Shown piece after piece: positions 34,470 to 45,143 of a stretch of 64,000 nucleotides of DNA. The translations under genes were made by a program, and so were the position numbers. The notes below the pieces were generated by a model, which saw only the letters and a list, made by a program, of their open reading frames with translations, was not told the origin of the DNA and did not search any database. The stretch spans positions 17,947 to 81,946 of the forward strand of contig NZ_LGEG01000160.1 of NCBI RefSeq assembly GCF_001280125.1, read 5' to 3'. This DNA is from Streptomyces sp. NRRL F-6492 (GTDB lineage: Bacteria > Actinomycetota > Actinomycetes > Streptomycetales > Streptomycetaceae). The first letter of the stretch is position 1. Each line of letters starts with the position of its first letter.

Positions 34470-35777
34470 TCACCCGGGAGTGCCACGCGTGTGCCCTCCG
34501 AAGGGCCCCTCCCGTCCTTCCCCGGCGTCGTCCTCCCAGACGAGCGGGTACGCCTCGGCGCCGGTCCGCTCGGCCCACCGAAGCCGGTCGAGCACGACGG
34601 CCCGCCGGTCCTCGGGGACCCGCTCGACGAGCGTGCGCAGGAGGTCGCGCGTTCTGCGCAGCGCCATCGGGGAACCGGTCGCGGCGAAGAGCACGTCGTC
34701 GACGGCGGTCCGGACGTAGTGGTCCCAGCCCGGGACCGGAACGCTCACCCGCGGCCGTCCGGCGGAGTCGTGGAACCGGCCCACGGCCAGGTCCCGGCCG
34801 GCGAGACGGATCAGCAGGGCCTCCAGGCGGTCCAGTACCTCCACCGCCGTGGCCGGATCGTTCACCGCGGGTGACAGGGCGCGGAGGGCGATGTCGGCGA
34901 GGAGCCGGAAGGGCAGTTCGGGGTCCTGGTCGAAGGTGCGCTCCACCCCCGTCGACAGGGTGGTGAGGAGGACCGCCGCCCGTGCGTCGTCCCCGGCCAC
35001 CCGGGCGATCACCGTGCCCTCCGTCAGGGTGGTGCCGGGGGCGACCCGGAAGGCGACCGAGAAGTCGTGCTCCCGGGCCAGGGCCAGGAGGGCGGGCACG
35101 TCGATGCTCTGCAGCACGGCCGGCGGCCTCGTCCAGCGCACCTCCGTGCCCGTGCCCGTGTCGGTGTCGGTCGCCGGGAGCGGCTGGGCGGCGGCCGGTG
35201 CGTACGGGTCGACGTACAGGGCGTCGTACAGGCGGTGCGCGCGGGCGGCGATCGCGGTGAGCGACTGACCGAGCTGGATCGAGTCGAACGCCCGCATCTG
35301 CAGGGTGCGCATCAGCGCGAGCGCGACCAGGGTGAGGAGCACCGCCGTGCACGGGACGAAGACGGAGACGCCCTCCCGGGAACCGATGGCCAGGCCCGAG
35401 GTGATGCAGAAGACGAAGAGGCCGATCGTGAAGGCGAACGTCCGCCAGACGATCGGTTCGTGGCGGAACAGACCGAGGCGGGGGGTGAACGTGCTCGCGG
35501 AGAACTGCACGACAAGGAAGAGCACCGAGTAGATGACGCTCACCAGGCTGATGACGCCGAAGCCCAGGGTGAACAGCACGCTGACCACCCGGCCCGCGTC
35601 CACCTGAGGCCCCCCGGTGACCAGGGGCGCCGGCAGTCCCAGTCCCAGGCCGGCGAGGGCGCACAGCAACTGGGACAGGTCCCTGCGCACGGTGCGCCCG
35701 GGCCGCCGGAACGACGTGGCGCGCCGGCGCCGTTCCCGCGCCCCGGGACGGACGGGACCGTCGGCATGGTCCGGCAT
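34470..35777 (-). CDS. DUF2254 integral membrane protein
   Basis: A 435-aa protein. Four hydrophobic segments lie in the N-terminal 170 residues (FTLGFGVISLVSVIYSVLFL and VVQFSASTFTPRLGLFRHEP; TFAFTIGLFVFCITSGLAIG). A soluble C-terminal region contains FRLLADIALRALSPAVNDPA. This is the DUF2254 layout; function is unknown. The ATG at 35777 starts a natural N terminus. The frame, however, stays open through the 21-bp repeat upstream, which would add VRVPGGG units if a start there were used. Confidence 0.85.
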   Translation of the reverse strand: MPDHADGPVRPGARERRRRATSFRRPGRTVRRDLSQLLCALAGLGLGLPAPLVTGGPQVDAGRVVSVLFTLGFGVISLVSVIYSVLFLVVQFSASTFTPRLGLFRHEPIVWRTFAFTIGLFVFCITSGLAIGSREGVSVFVPCTAVLLTLVALALMRTLQMRAFDSIQLGQSLTAIAARAHRLYDALYVDPYAPAAAQPLPATDTDTGTGTEVRWTRPPAVLQSIDVPALLALAREHDFSVAFRVAPGTTLTEGTVIARVAGDDARAAVLLTTLSTGVERTFDQDPELPFRLLADIALRALSPAVNDPATAVEVLDRLEALLIRLAGRDLAVGRFHDSAGRPRVSVPVPGWDHYVRTAVDDVLFAATGSPMALRRTRDLLRTLVERVPEDRRAVVLDRLRWAERTGAEAYPLVWEDDAGEGREGPFGGHTRGTPG

Positions 35778-35802
35778 CCGGCCTCCTCCGGGTCGACTGT
35801 GA

Positions 35803-35886
35803 CCCCCGCCCGGCACCCGTACGCCCCCGCCCGGCACCCGTACGCCCCCGCCCGGCACCCGTACGCCCCCGCCCGGCACCCGTCCG
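35803..35886. repeat. 21-bp tandem repeat, four copies
   Basis: CCCCCGCCCGGCACCCGTACG occurs three times exactly and once with a single change at the end. The period is a multiple of three and keeps the DUF2254 frame open on the minus strand. It also separates that gene from the decayed DUF6325 gene. Confidence 0.9.
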
Positions 35887-35887
35887 T

Positions 35888-36135
35888 TCAGGACGCGAGG
35901 AGGCGTTGCCTCTGCGCCGCGGTGCCGTCGCCAGGGGTGCGGCCCAGAGGTTCCCGTACACGATGACGCCGGCCGAGCTGCCCGGTTCGACGGCGGCCGC
36001 GGCCTCCCGCAGGTCGTCCTCGTCGAGCAGCTGGGACAGTCCCTCCCCGGTCATCCGGTCGTCGCGGAACTCCGGGACCAGGTGGTCGACGGGTCCCGTC
36101 CCGGACGTGTCGTCGGAGGTGTCGTCGACGCTCAT
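35888..36135 (-). pseudogene. DUF6325-family gene with an internal deletion and a 3' frameshift
   Basis: The ATG at 36135 begins MSVDDTSDDTSGTGPVDHLV, followed by PEFRDDRMTGEGLSQLLDED, and then jumps to REAAAAVEPGSSAGVIVYGN and LWAAPLATA. In DUF6325 proteins about 55 residues separate the GEGL and EDL/EAA segments; here they are fused. The ending AQRQRLLAS-TGA lies in another frame than the start, so a one-base indel is also present. Family identification is from memory of its conserved ends. The gene is probably non-functional. Confidence 0.65.
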
Positions 36136-36266
36136 GGCGACTCCTCGGCGGGTGGTCGTCCGTCTCGGACGCGCGACGGGCTCTGCGGCCCCTGTGGCTC
36201 CGGCCGGGCGTCGCGTCGTGTCCCATCGCACCACCGGGGAGTCGTACGCGCACCCGCGTGCCCGGG

Positions 36267-36680
36267 TCAGGACGTCGCTGCGGAACGCTTCGCGGGGGTG
36301 GTCCTGCGGGCGCCGGTGGCGGCGCGCTTGGGCTTGGGGGAGACGCTCTTGCGCCGTCCCGCCTTCCCCTCCTCCTCCTTCTTCTTCTCCTGCTCCTCCT
36401 TCTCCTCCTGCTCCTCCGATTCCGTCGGCGGCTTCGGCGGTGCGGGGCGGTGCCGGGCGGTCGACCACTCCAGTTCGATCTCCAGCTCCAGCCTGCCGTC
36501 CCCGATCTCCACCTCGATCTCGCTGTGGAGCTCGTCGGGAACGCGCAGGCTCAGCGTGCTGTGGCCGATGTTCCACTCGACCTCTCCGCCTTTTTGGAGG
36601 GCCGCCGCGAGCTCCATGAGCTGTTCGGCGGCTTCGAGGCGTGACACGGTGCGCTTCTGCTCGAACGTGAGGTCCTTCAT
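36267..36680 (-). CDS. Amphi-Trp domain protein with basic C-terminal tail
   Basis: A 137-aa protein. The first 75 residues match the amphi-Trp domain: MKDLTFEQKRTVSRLEAAEQ, then GGEVEWNIGHSTLSLRVPDE and LELEIELEWST. The rest is a Glu/Lys-rich stretch (EEQEEKEEQEKKKEEEGKAG) followed by a basic, histone-H1-like tail (KRAATGARRTTPAKRS). The domain's biochemical role is not known; the tail could bind nucleic acid or polyphosphate. The ATG is chosen at the domain start. Confidence 0.8.
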   Translation of the reverse strand: MKDLTFEQKRTVSRLEAAEQLMELAAALQKGGEVEWNIGHSTLSLRVPDELHSEIEVEIGDGRLELEIELEWSTARHRPAPPKPPTESEEQEEKEEQEKKKEEEGKAGRRKSVSPKPKRAATGARRTTPAKRSAATS

Positions 36681-36945
36681 GGTCTGTCTCCGGTTCGGGT
36701 GCTGGAAGTGACCGGCGCCCGGACGGCAGGGGCGCCGCACACGGCGGTCCGAGGACCCGCCGTCGTACCGGACCCGGCCGCGTCTCGTTCCCAGCGTGCG
36801 CCGTGGCCGTGCCCGCCGCACCCCGAGGGGTCACGGAACGCGACTCCGCCGGGAGACCGCGGGCGGGACGACGGAGAAGGGCGGCCGGTGCGCTCCGGAA
36901 CCTCCCGGAGCGCACCGGCCGCCCTGTTCCCCGTACGGCGGAGGG

Positions 36946-39777
36946 TTACGCCCCGTCCCGTACCGTCCCGGTGAACTCCGGGCCCGGGACCGGCTCCCAG
37001 GAGTCGTCGAAGAGCGACAGGACCGCCCGGAGCGACTCCGCCGGTTCCGTGACGCCGTCCGCGACGGTGGGCATGCTCAGCTCCGCGCCCGTCTCCCCGG
37101 CGGGGACGGAGAACCACAGGGACAGACCGCCCGGGACCGCCTCCGACAGCGGTACGGCCGGGTCCGGGAGCCTGCCGATCCGCTGCTCCAGCCACTCCCG
37201 GTCGACGTCCGCCGTGGACAGTTCGGCGCCGCCGGTCACCGGCAGCAGGCCGATCGTGCCCATGATGTCGGCGTCCGCCGCGTCGGACAGCGTCACCCGC
37301 CAGGTCAGGGCCTCGCCCTCGGCCACGTCGTCCGCGACGGGCACCACGGTCACCGTGGGCATGGGATCGTCGTTCCGCGCGGTCACCCCGCCCCGGTGGG
37401 CGCCGACCACGGCCCCGCGCACCGCCTTCACGAACGCGTCGTGCGGCACGTCGTAGCCGAAGCGGGTGTTGCCCCGGACCTCGACCGGTACGTCGATGTC
37501 GTGGCGTCCCGGCCGGATCGTCACCAGGCGCGAGGTGACCCCCTCGCCGTCGGGCCCGGGCACGAACAGGCGGACCTGTCCGCCGCCCTTCCCGGAGACC
37601 CGCACCGGGACGCGGTAGGTCCGCGCCCCGGAGTCGCCCTCGTCGACCGTCAGCCGGCCGATGTCGATGCGCGGCAGCGCGCCCGGGCGCACCGCGGGGG
37701 TGCCGGGGCGCCAGCCCCACGCGTCCACGAGCCACGCGCGGCCCGAGCCGCCGCCCGGGGACAGTTCGAGCGACGCGATCCGCTTCAGGTCCAGGCCGGC
37801 CCGGCTCGCCGCGGACAGCGGGACGCGGACCTCGCGCGCCCACACGGACGCGGTCCGCTCGCTGCCCGGCAGCCCGTCGACGCGGACGCGGCCCAGCTGC
37901 GCGCGGCGGCCCGAGGCGTCGGTCACGGCGACGTCGAACCCGGTGCCCGCGCTGTTGGGCGGGACGGCCAGGCGCAGGGCCAGGGCGTCGGAGCCGGACA
38001 GCGGGACCGGCCGGGACGGACGCACCGCGACCCGCTTCCCGGGGGCGTCCCACCGCAGCGCGACGGCGTCGCGGCCCGGCTCGGGAAACGCGTCCCAGAC
38101 CGCGAAGTGCGGGGACGCGCCGCCCTCCTCGGGGTTCAGGCAGGCGCGCTCGGCGTCGGGGTCGACCTGGGCGCACAGCCGTCCCGCGCCGGAGACGGCC
38201 GTCGAGGAGTCCGGCAGGAAGGCCGGGGTGCGGTGCCCGCCGACGGCGTGGGTGAGGACCCGGGCCGGGCCCGCCGAGGGCGCGCGGCGGCCGGTGCCGT
38301 CGAGCAGCGGCCGGACCCGGTCGTCGCCCCCGACGAACAGCCGGGCCGACGCCGCGATGTAGGCGGCGCCTGCCTTCTGCTGCTGCCCGGCGGTCAGCCG
38401 GGTCGCCGCGCCGGGGGAGCAGACCGGGTCGGGCGTCTCGTCGGACCAGAAGTCGTCGAACGCCGGGGCCTGGGCCTGGCCCGGGGTCCACTCGGTGTTG
38501 AAGAAGTTGTGGTTGGCCCCGACCACGTAGACCGAGCTGTGCAGGGCCGTGCCCCGGCCGACGCCACGGGTGCCGTCGAGGTAGATCTGGCCCTGGAGGT
38601 CGCTCACGTCCCCGTCGCAGCCCGGCAGGATCGTCGTGGACGGCACGTCGGGGGCCGGGTTCTGGCCGAAGATCGTGGGCCCGATCAGGACGTTGCCGCG
38701 GATCTTCCACCGTACGGGACCGTGGTGGCCGTCCCGGTCGGCCGGCGGCGGGTAGAGGCTGTCGAGCGCCGCCCGGTTGACGCCCTCGCCTCCGCGCGAG
38801 TGGCCGACGAGCAGCACGCGCGACAGGTCGGCGGGCGCGGTCCCGCGCACGGCGGCCGGCGCGCCCTTCCGGTTCGCGGCCCAGTCGGCCCAGCGGGCCA
38901 GGTGCAGCCGGACCAGGGAGGAGCGGGCCTGGGCGCCCGCGTCGTCGATGCTGTGGTCCTGCCCGTTGACGCCGTTGGCGGATATGGAGAGCGTCACGTA
39001 CCCCTGGGAGGCCAGGAGCTTCTGGGCGTCCAGGTACCCCCGGTGGCTGGGGATCTCCCGGGTGCCCGCCGGGCAGGGCCACGCACCCGTCGCGTCCTCG
39101 GTCCCGGGCGTGTAGCAGGTGGCGTGCCGGCCGTGCAGGAAGAGGGCCACCGGCCGCTTGCCCGGCGCGCCGGCCGGGCCCACCACGACGGCGCGCATCT
39201 CGACGGGCACGGGGAAGTCGGGCAGCGGCACGGACGGCAGGACGTACTCGCCGCTGACGGTGCGGTAGGGGCCGGGCACTCCCGGGTCGACCGGGTTCGC
39301 CGGGAGCGGGGCCTCCGGCGCGGCGGACGGGAGCGGGGCCTTCGGGGCGAGGGGGCGCAGGTTCGTGGAGGGGGCGGGGGCGGCGGCGTCCAGTCGCCTG
39401 CCGCCGGCCGTCACCCGCAGCGGGGCGTCCCGGTCGAGCCGGGCGTCCCCGAGGGGCAGCCGGAAGGTGCGCCCGTCCCGCTCGGCCACCGGACGGCCGA
39501 GCAGCCGGTCGCCGGCGTGGAACTCGACCCGGGCGTCGCCCATGGGGACGGGGTCGGACGAGGTCCACAGGAGCTGCCGGTGCGGGCCGGTCCCGGTGAC
39601 CTGCCAGCCCGGGGGGAGTTCGGAGTTCCCGCGCGGGGCCTCCTGGGCCACCGTCGCCGGTGACCGGGGCGACGGTTCCCGCGCGTGCGCCGCGCCGGGC
39701 GTCGCCGCCGCCAGCGCGAGTAAGGCCGCGGCGGTGGTCACGCCGCGTATGCCACGTATCAAGACGGTCTTCCTCAC
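36946..39777 (-). CDS. Large secreted alpha/beta hydrolase with C-terminal beta-rich domains
   Basis: A roughly 943-aa exported protein. The GTG at 39777 starts a signal peptide (VLIRGIRGVTTAAALLALAA) cleaved near AHA. The hydrolase domain spans about residues 190-560, with the oxyanion motif FLHGRH (213-218) and nucleophile elbow GHSRGGEG (Ser327). It is followed by jelly-roll-like segments and, from about residue 690, a Calx-beta-like part (LTVDEGDSGARTYRVPVRVS; VAEGEALTWRVTLSDAADAD). The domain order suggests an extracellular esterase/lipase acting on a bulky or polymeric substrate, which I cannot identify. It is not obviously in an operon. Confidence 0.8.
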   Translation of the reverse strand: MRKTVLIRGIRGVTTAAALLALAAATPGAAHAREPSPRSPATVAQEAPRGNSELPPGWQVTGTGPHRQLLWTSSDPVPMGDARVEFHAGDRLLGRPVAERDGRTFRLPLGDARLDRDAPLRVTAGGRRLDAAAPAPSTNLRPLAPKAPLPSAAPEAPLPANPVDPGVPGPYRTVSGEYVLPSVPLPDFPVPVEMRAVVVGPAGAPGKRPVALFLHGRHATCYTPGTEDATGAWPCPAGTREIPSHRGYLDAQKLLASQGYVTLSISANGVNGQDHSIDDAGAQARSSLVRLHLARWADWAANRKGAPAAVRGTAPADLSRVLLVGHSRGGEGVNRAALDSLYPPPADRDGHHGPVRWKIRGNVLIGPTIFGQNPAPDVPSTTILPGCDGDVSDLQGQIYLDGTRGVGRGTALHSSVYVVGANHNFFNTEWTPGQAQAPAFDDFWSDETPDPVCSPGAATRLTAGQQQKAGAAYIAASARLFVGGDDRVRPLLDGTGRRAPSAGPARVLTHAVGGHRTPAFLPDSSTAVSGAGRLCAQVDPDAERACLNPEEGGASPHFAVWDAFPEPGRDAVALRWDAPGKRVAVRPSRPVPLSGSDALALRLAVPPNSAGTGFDVAVTDASGRRAQLGRVRVDGLPGSERTASVWAREVRVPLSAASRAGLDLKRIASLELSPGGGSGRAWLVDAWGWRPGTPAVRPGALPRIDIGRLTVDEGDSGARTYRVPVRVSGKGGGQVRLFVPGPDGEGVTSRLVTIRPGRHDIDVPVEVRGNTRFGYDVPHDAFVKAVRGAVVGAHRGGVTARNDDPMPTVTVVPVADDVAEGEALTWRVTLSDAADADIMGTIGLLPVTGGAELSTADVDREWLEQRIGRLPDPAVPLSEAVPGGLSLWFSVPAGETGAELSMPTVADGVTEPAESLRAVLSLFDDSWEPVPGPEFTGTVRDGA

Positions 39778-40053
39778 GTTCGTTCCCGTGGGAGCACCGC
39801 CGGTGGTGCCTGCCGTCCGGCTTCCCCGGCGCTCCCCTCTCGCCCCGGAGGACGGTGGCGGACGCGCGGGGGTTGCCTCGTACGGCGTCATGTGCGCGCC
39901 GGAACCGGGGAGTTCGGGCCCGGGAACGGGTCCGGCCCGGGTGGCGGGGAGCCACCCGGGCCGGGGTGCCGAACCGGACGACGGGGGAACCGTTTGGGCC
40001 GGGTGCCGGGCCGGACGGCGGGGGAACCGTCCGGGCCGGGGGGTGAGGAGGGG

Positions 40054-42339
<2,286 letters not shown>

Positions 42340-42443
42340 TCAGGAAGTGCGATCGGAGCGGCCGGGCCGTGCCCGGAGAGCCGTCACGTATCGGACTCCC
42401 GCCGCGCTGAGGTCTTCCTGTCCCTTGGCCATTAACGAAATCG

Positions 42444-42471
42444 ATCCTACAATGGACCTTGTCCAAGTCAA
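42444..42471 (-). promoter_or_regulatory. katG promoter with palindrome TGGAC-CTT-GTCCA
   Basis: On the minus strand TTGACT (42471-42466) and TAGGAT (42449-42444) are spaced by 16 bp, a good sigma70/HrdB-type promoter for katG. The spacer contains the perfect dyad TGGAC-CTT-GTCCA at 42453-42465, placed so that a bound regulator would block polymerase. CatR, encoded divergently, is the obvious candidate. Confidence 0.65.
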
Positions 42472-42555
42472 GAACAATGCCAAATCTGTCCGAGGAACAC
42501 CGGCCGCACACCGGACACCACGGGCCCCGCGTCCGAGCCGAAGAGGTGAACCGAT

Positions 42556-42972
42556 ATGAGCGACCTGCTGGAACGGCTGAGATCCCGCGGCTGGCGGATG
42601 ACGTCCCAGCGGCGCGTGGTCGCGGAGGTCCTGGCCGGCGACCACGTGCACCTCACGGCCGACGAGGTGCACGCGCGCGCCGTCGAGCGGCTGCCGGAGA
42701 TCGCGCGGGCGACGGTCTACAACACCCTGGGCGAACTCGTCGCCCTGGGGGAGGTCGTGGAGCTCTCCACGGACGGGCGGGCCAAGCGCTACGACCCGAA
42801 CGCGCGCCGGGCGCACCAGCACCTGGTCTGCTCGGAGTGCGGGCTCATCAGGGACGTCCACCCGATGGGGGACCCGCTGGCCGTCCTGCCGCCGGAGGAA
42901 CGTTTCGGCTTCGCCGTGGAGAAGGCCGACGTCACGTACCGGGGGCTGTGCCCGGACTGCTCGGGGGGATGA
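42556..42972 (+). CDS. catR: CatR-type Fur-family peroxide-sensing repressor
   Basis: A 138-aa Fur-superfamily protein. It starts MSDLLERLRSRGWRMTSQRR, very like CatR of S. coelicolor, with the DNA-contact segment ARATVYNTLGELVALGEVVE. Structural zinc Cys pairs are C92/C95 (HLVCSECG) and C132/C135 (LCPDCS), and a His-rich AHQHL lies next to the first pair. CatR-like repressors lose DNA binding when peroxide oxidises their thiols. Here it is divergent from katG, not from a monofunctional catalase, so it probably controls katG and itself. A terminator follows the gene. Confidence 0.88.
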   Translation: MSDLLERLRSRGWRMTSQRRVVAEVLAGDHVHLTADEVHARAVERLPEIARATVYNTLGELVALGEVVELSTDGRAKRYDPNARRAHQHLVCSECGLIRDVHPMGDPLAVLPPEERFGFAVEKADVTYRGLCPDCSGG

Positions 42973-42983
42973 GCGCGTACGGA

Positions 42984-43022
42984 GGAGGGGGCCGCCACCG
43001 GTCGTCGGTGACGGCCCCCTCC
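42984..43022. terminator. Bidirectional terminator between catR and tpx
   Basis: GGAGGGGGCCG pairs with CGGCCCCCTCC, and the inner CACCG/CGGTG extends the stem around a short loop. It separates the convergent catR and tpx genes. Confidence 0.85.
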
Positions 43023-43070
43023 GGGGCGGCGGCTCCCCTGTCGGAGCCGCCGGGGACTGCTTCGGGACGA

Positions 43071-43571
43071 CTACTTCAGGACGGCGAGCGCCTCGTCGTA
43101 GCCGGGCTCGTCCGCGATCTCGCCCACGAGCTGCGCGTGCAGGACCTTGTCGTTCTCGTCGAGGACGACGACCGCGCGGGCGGTCAGACCGGCCAGCGGC
43201 CCGTCCGCGATCTCCACGCCGTAGTCGGTGTGGAACTCGCGGCCCCGGAGCGTCGAGAGGTTCTTGACGTTCTCCAGGCCCTCGGCGCCGCAGAAGCGCG
43301 CCTGCGCGAAGGGCAGGTCGGCGGAGATGCAGAGCACCACGGTGTTCTCCAGCTCGCCGGCCTTCTTGTTGAAGGCGCGAACGGAGGAGGCGCACGTCGG
43401 GGTGTCGACGCTCGGGAAGATGTTGAGGACCTTGCGCACGCCGGCGAAGTCCTTCAGCGACTTGTCGGCGAGACCCTCGGCGACGAGCGTGAAGTCGGGA
43501 GCCTGGCTGCCGGGAACCGGCAGGGCGCCGTTGACCTGCACCGGGCTGCCCTTCAGCGTGACCTGGGCCAT
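43071..43571 (-). CDS. tpx: Thiol peroxidase (Tpx-type peroxiredoxin)
   Basis: A 166-aa atypical 2-Cys peroxiredoxin. The start is [15 protein letters not shown], with peroxidatic Cys60 ([15 protein letters not shown]) and resolving Cys94 ([12 protein letters not shown]), equivalent to E. coli Tpx C61/C95. It reduces peroxides with thioredoxin. Convergent to catR and next to katG, it forms a small oxidative-stress locus. The ATG is preceded by AAGGAG; the longer open frame upstream lacks homology. Confidence 0.96.
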   Translation of the reverse strand: MAQVTLKGSPVQVNGALPVPGSQAPDFTLVAEGLADKSLKDFAGVRKVLNIFPSVDTPTCASSVRAFNKKAGELENTVVLCISADLPFAQARFCGAEGLENVKNLSTLRGREFHTDYGVEIADGPLAGLTARAVVVLDENDKVLHAQLVGEIADEPGYDEALAVLK

Positions 43572-43709
43572 GGGGATCTCCTTAAGAAGGTACGAGTGGC
43601 AACGAGGGGAATCGTACGGAGTCCGGACCGCCCGTGCGGTCACACCTCTTGACGACCCCTTCCTTCACTTCTTAAATCAGGTGGGCGGCGAAGCGGCCCG
43701 CCTCCGTGT

Positions 43710-43727
43710 GTGTCATGTACCTGACAC
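43710..43727. promoter_or_regulatory. Inverted repeat GTGTCA-N6-TGACAC upstream of the glucanase gene
   Basis: An 18-bp dyad with perfect 6-bp arms lies 55 bp before the GH16 start, in a suitable place for an operator. The regulator is unknown. Confidence 0.4.
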
Positions 43728-43782
43728 GCATGTGCGGCGCGCCCACGGCGTCGTCCCCCCACACCCGACGGAAGAGAGAGCC

Positions 43783-45087
43783 ATGACCTCCTCCCGCACG
43801 CGACGGCGCACGCTGTCCTCCGCCCTGTCCGCCCTCGCCCTGGCCCTCGCCGTCACGGCGCTCGGCCCCGCCGCCTCGGCCGGCCCCGCGGCGGGAGCCG
43901 CCCCCGCGCCCGCCGCCGGAGCCGCCGCCGCCCTCCAGCCCGCCGCCGGGGCGGCCGCCGTCACCTTCTCCGACGACTTCGACGGCCCCGCGGGCGCCGC
44001 CGCGGACGGCGCCAAGTGGCAGATCGAGACCGGTGACAACGTCAGCAACCACGAGCGGCAGTACTACACGGCTGGAAACCGCAACGCCGCGCTCGACGGC
44101 CAGGGCCACCTGGTCATCACCGCCCGCAAGGAGAACCCGGGCAACTACCAGTGCTGGTACGGGCGGTGCGAGTACACCTCGGCACGGCTCAACACGGCCG
44201 GGAAGTTCACCACCCGGTACGGCCGCGTCGAGGCCCGCATGAAGGTGCCGCGCGGCCAGGGCATGTGGCCCGCGTTCTGGATGCTCGGCAACGACATCGG
44301 CCAGGTCGGCTGGCCCGACTCGGGCGAGATCGACGTCATGGAGAACGTCGGCTTCGAGCCCTCCACCGTCCACGGCACCCTGCACGGCCCCGGCTACTCG
44401 GGCTCCGGCGGCATCGGCGCCGGGTACACCCTGCCCGGCGGGCAGGCCTTCGCCGACGCCTTCCACACCTTCGCCGTCGACTGGTCGCCGGGCCGGATCA
44501 CCTGGTCCGTGGACGGCAACGTCTACCAGACCCGCACGCCCGCCGACCTCGGCGGCCGGACCTGGGTCTTCGACAAGCCCTTCTTCCTGATCCTCAACCT
44601 CGCGGTCGGCGGCTACTGGCCCGGTGACCCGAACGGCTCGACCCCCTTCCCGAGCCAGCTCGTCGTCGACCACGTCCGCGTCACCACCGCCGACGCCCCC
44701 GCCGGCGGCGGCCCGATCACCGGGATCGGCGGCAAGTGCGTCGACGTGGCCGCCGCCAACACCGCGAACGGCACCCCCGTCCAGCTCTACGACTGCAACG
44801 GGACCGCCGCCCAGCGGTGGACCGTCGGCACGGACGGAACCATCCGCGCACTCGGCAAGTGCCTCGACGTCACCTCCGCCGGCACCGCCGACGGAACGCC
44901 CCTCCAGCTGTGGGACTGCAACGGCACGGAGGCCCAGCGCTGGGTCGCCAACGACGCCCGGGACGTGGTGAACCCGCGCGCGAACAAGTGCCTGGACGCC
45001 ACCGGCAACAGCTCGGCCAACGGCACCCGGCTCCAGATCTGGACCTGCGGGGGCACCGCCAACCAGAAGTGGACGGTGACCCGGTAG
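43783..45087 (+). CDS. Secreted GH16 beta-glucanase with ricin-type lectin domain
   Basis: A 434-aa exported enzyme. The signal peptide covers about residues 1-33, followed by an Ala/Pro-rich linker. The GH16 domain (about 60-300) has the catalytic motif GEIDVMENVG (Glu182 nucleophile, Asp184, Glu187 acid/base) and MWPAFWMLGN. The C-terminal ricin B lectin domain (about 305-434) has three repeats with QRW/QRW/QKW and paired Cys, which would bind sugar polymers. It most likely cleaves beta-1,3-glucans such as fungal cell walls. GAAGAGAGAG precedes the ATG. Confidence 0.95.
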   Translation: MTSSRTRRRTLSSALSALALALAVTALGPAASAGPAAGAAPAPAAGAAAALQPAAGAAAVTFSDDFDGPAGAAADGAKWQIETGDNVSNHERQYYTAGNRNAALDGQGHLVITARKENPGNYQCWYGRCEYTSARLNTAGKFTTRYGRVEARMKVPRGQGMWPAFWMLGNDIGQVGWPDSGEIDVMENVGFEPSTVHGTLHGPGYSGSGGIGAGYTLPGGQAFADAFHTFAVDWSPGRITWSVDGNVYQTRTPADLGGRTWVFDKPFFLILNLAVGGYWPGDPNGSTPFPSQLVVDHVRVTTADAPAGGGPITGIGGKCVDVAAANTANGTPVQLYDCNGTAAQRWTVGTDGTIRALGKCLDVTSAGTADGTPLQLWDCNGTEAQRWVANDARDVVNPRANKCLDATGNSSANGTRLQIWTCGGTANQKWTVTR

Positions 45088-45091
45088 GAGA

Positions 45092-45123
45092 GTGAACGGG
45101 CGACCCGGCGGCCGCCCGTTCAC
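45092..45123. terminator. Bidirectional terminator after the glucanase gene
   Basis: GTGAACGGGCG and CGCCCGTTCAC form an 11-bp stem with a 10-nt loop, 4 bp after the glucanase stop and 21 bp beyond the end of the convergent TPR gene. Confidence 0.85.
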
Positions 45124-45143
45124 CCTCGCCCGGCCCCGGGCGC

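Noticed and set aside
35803..35886. Possible CRISPR-like array
   Set aside because: The units are contiguous with no unique spacers, and no cas genes are present; it is a simple tandem repeat.
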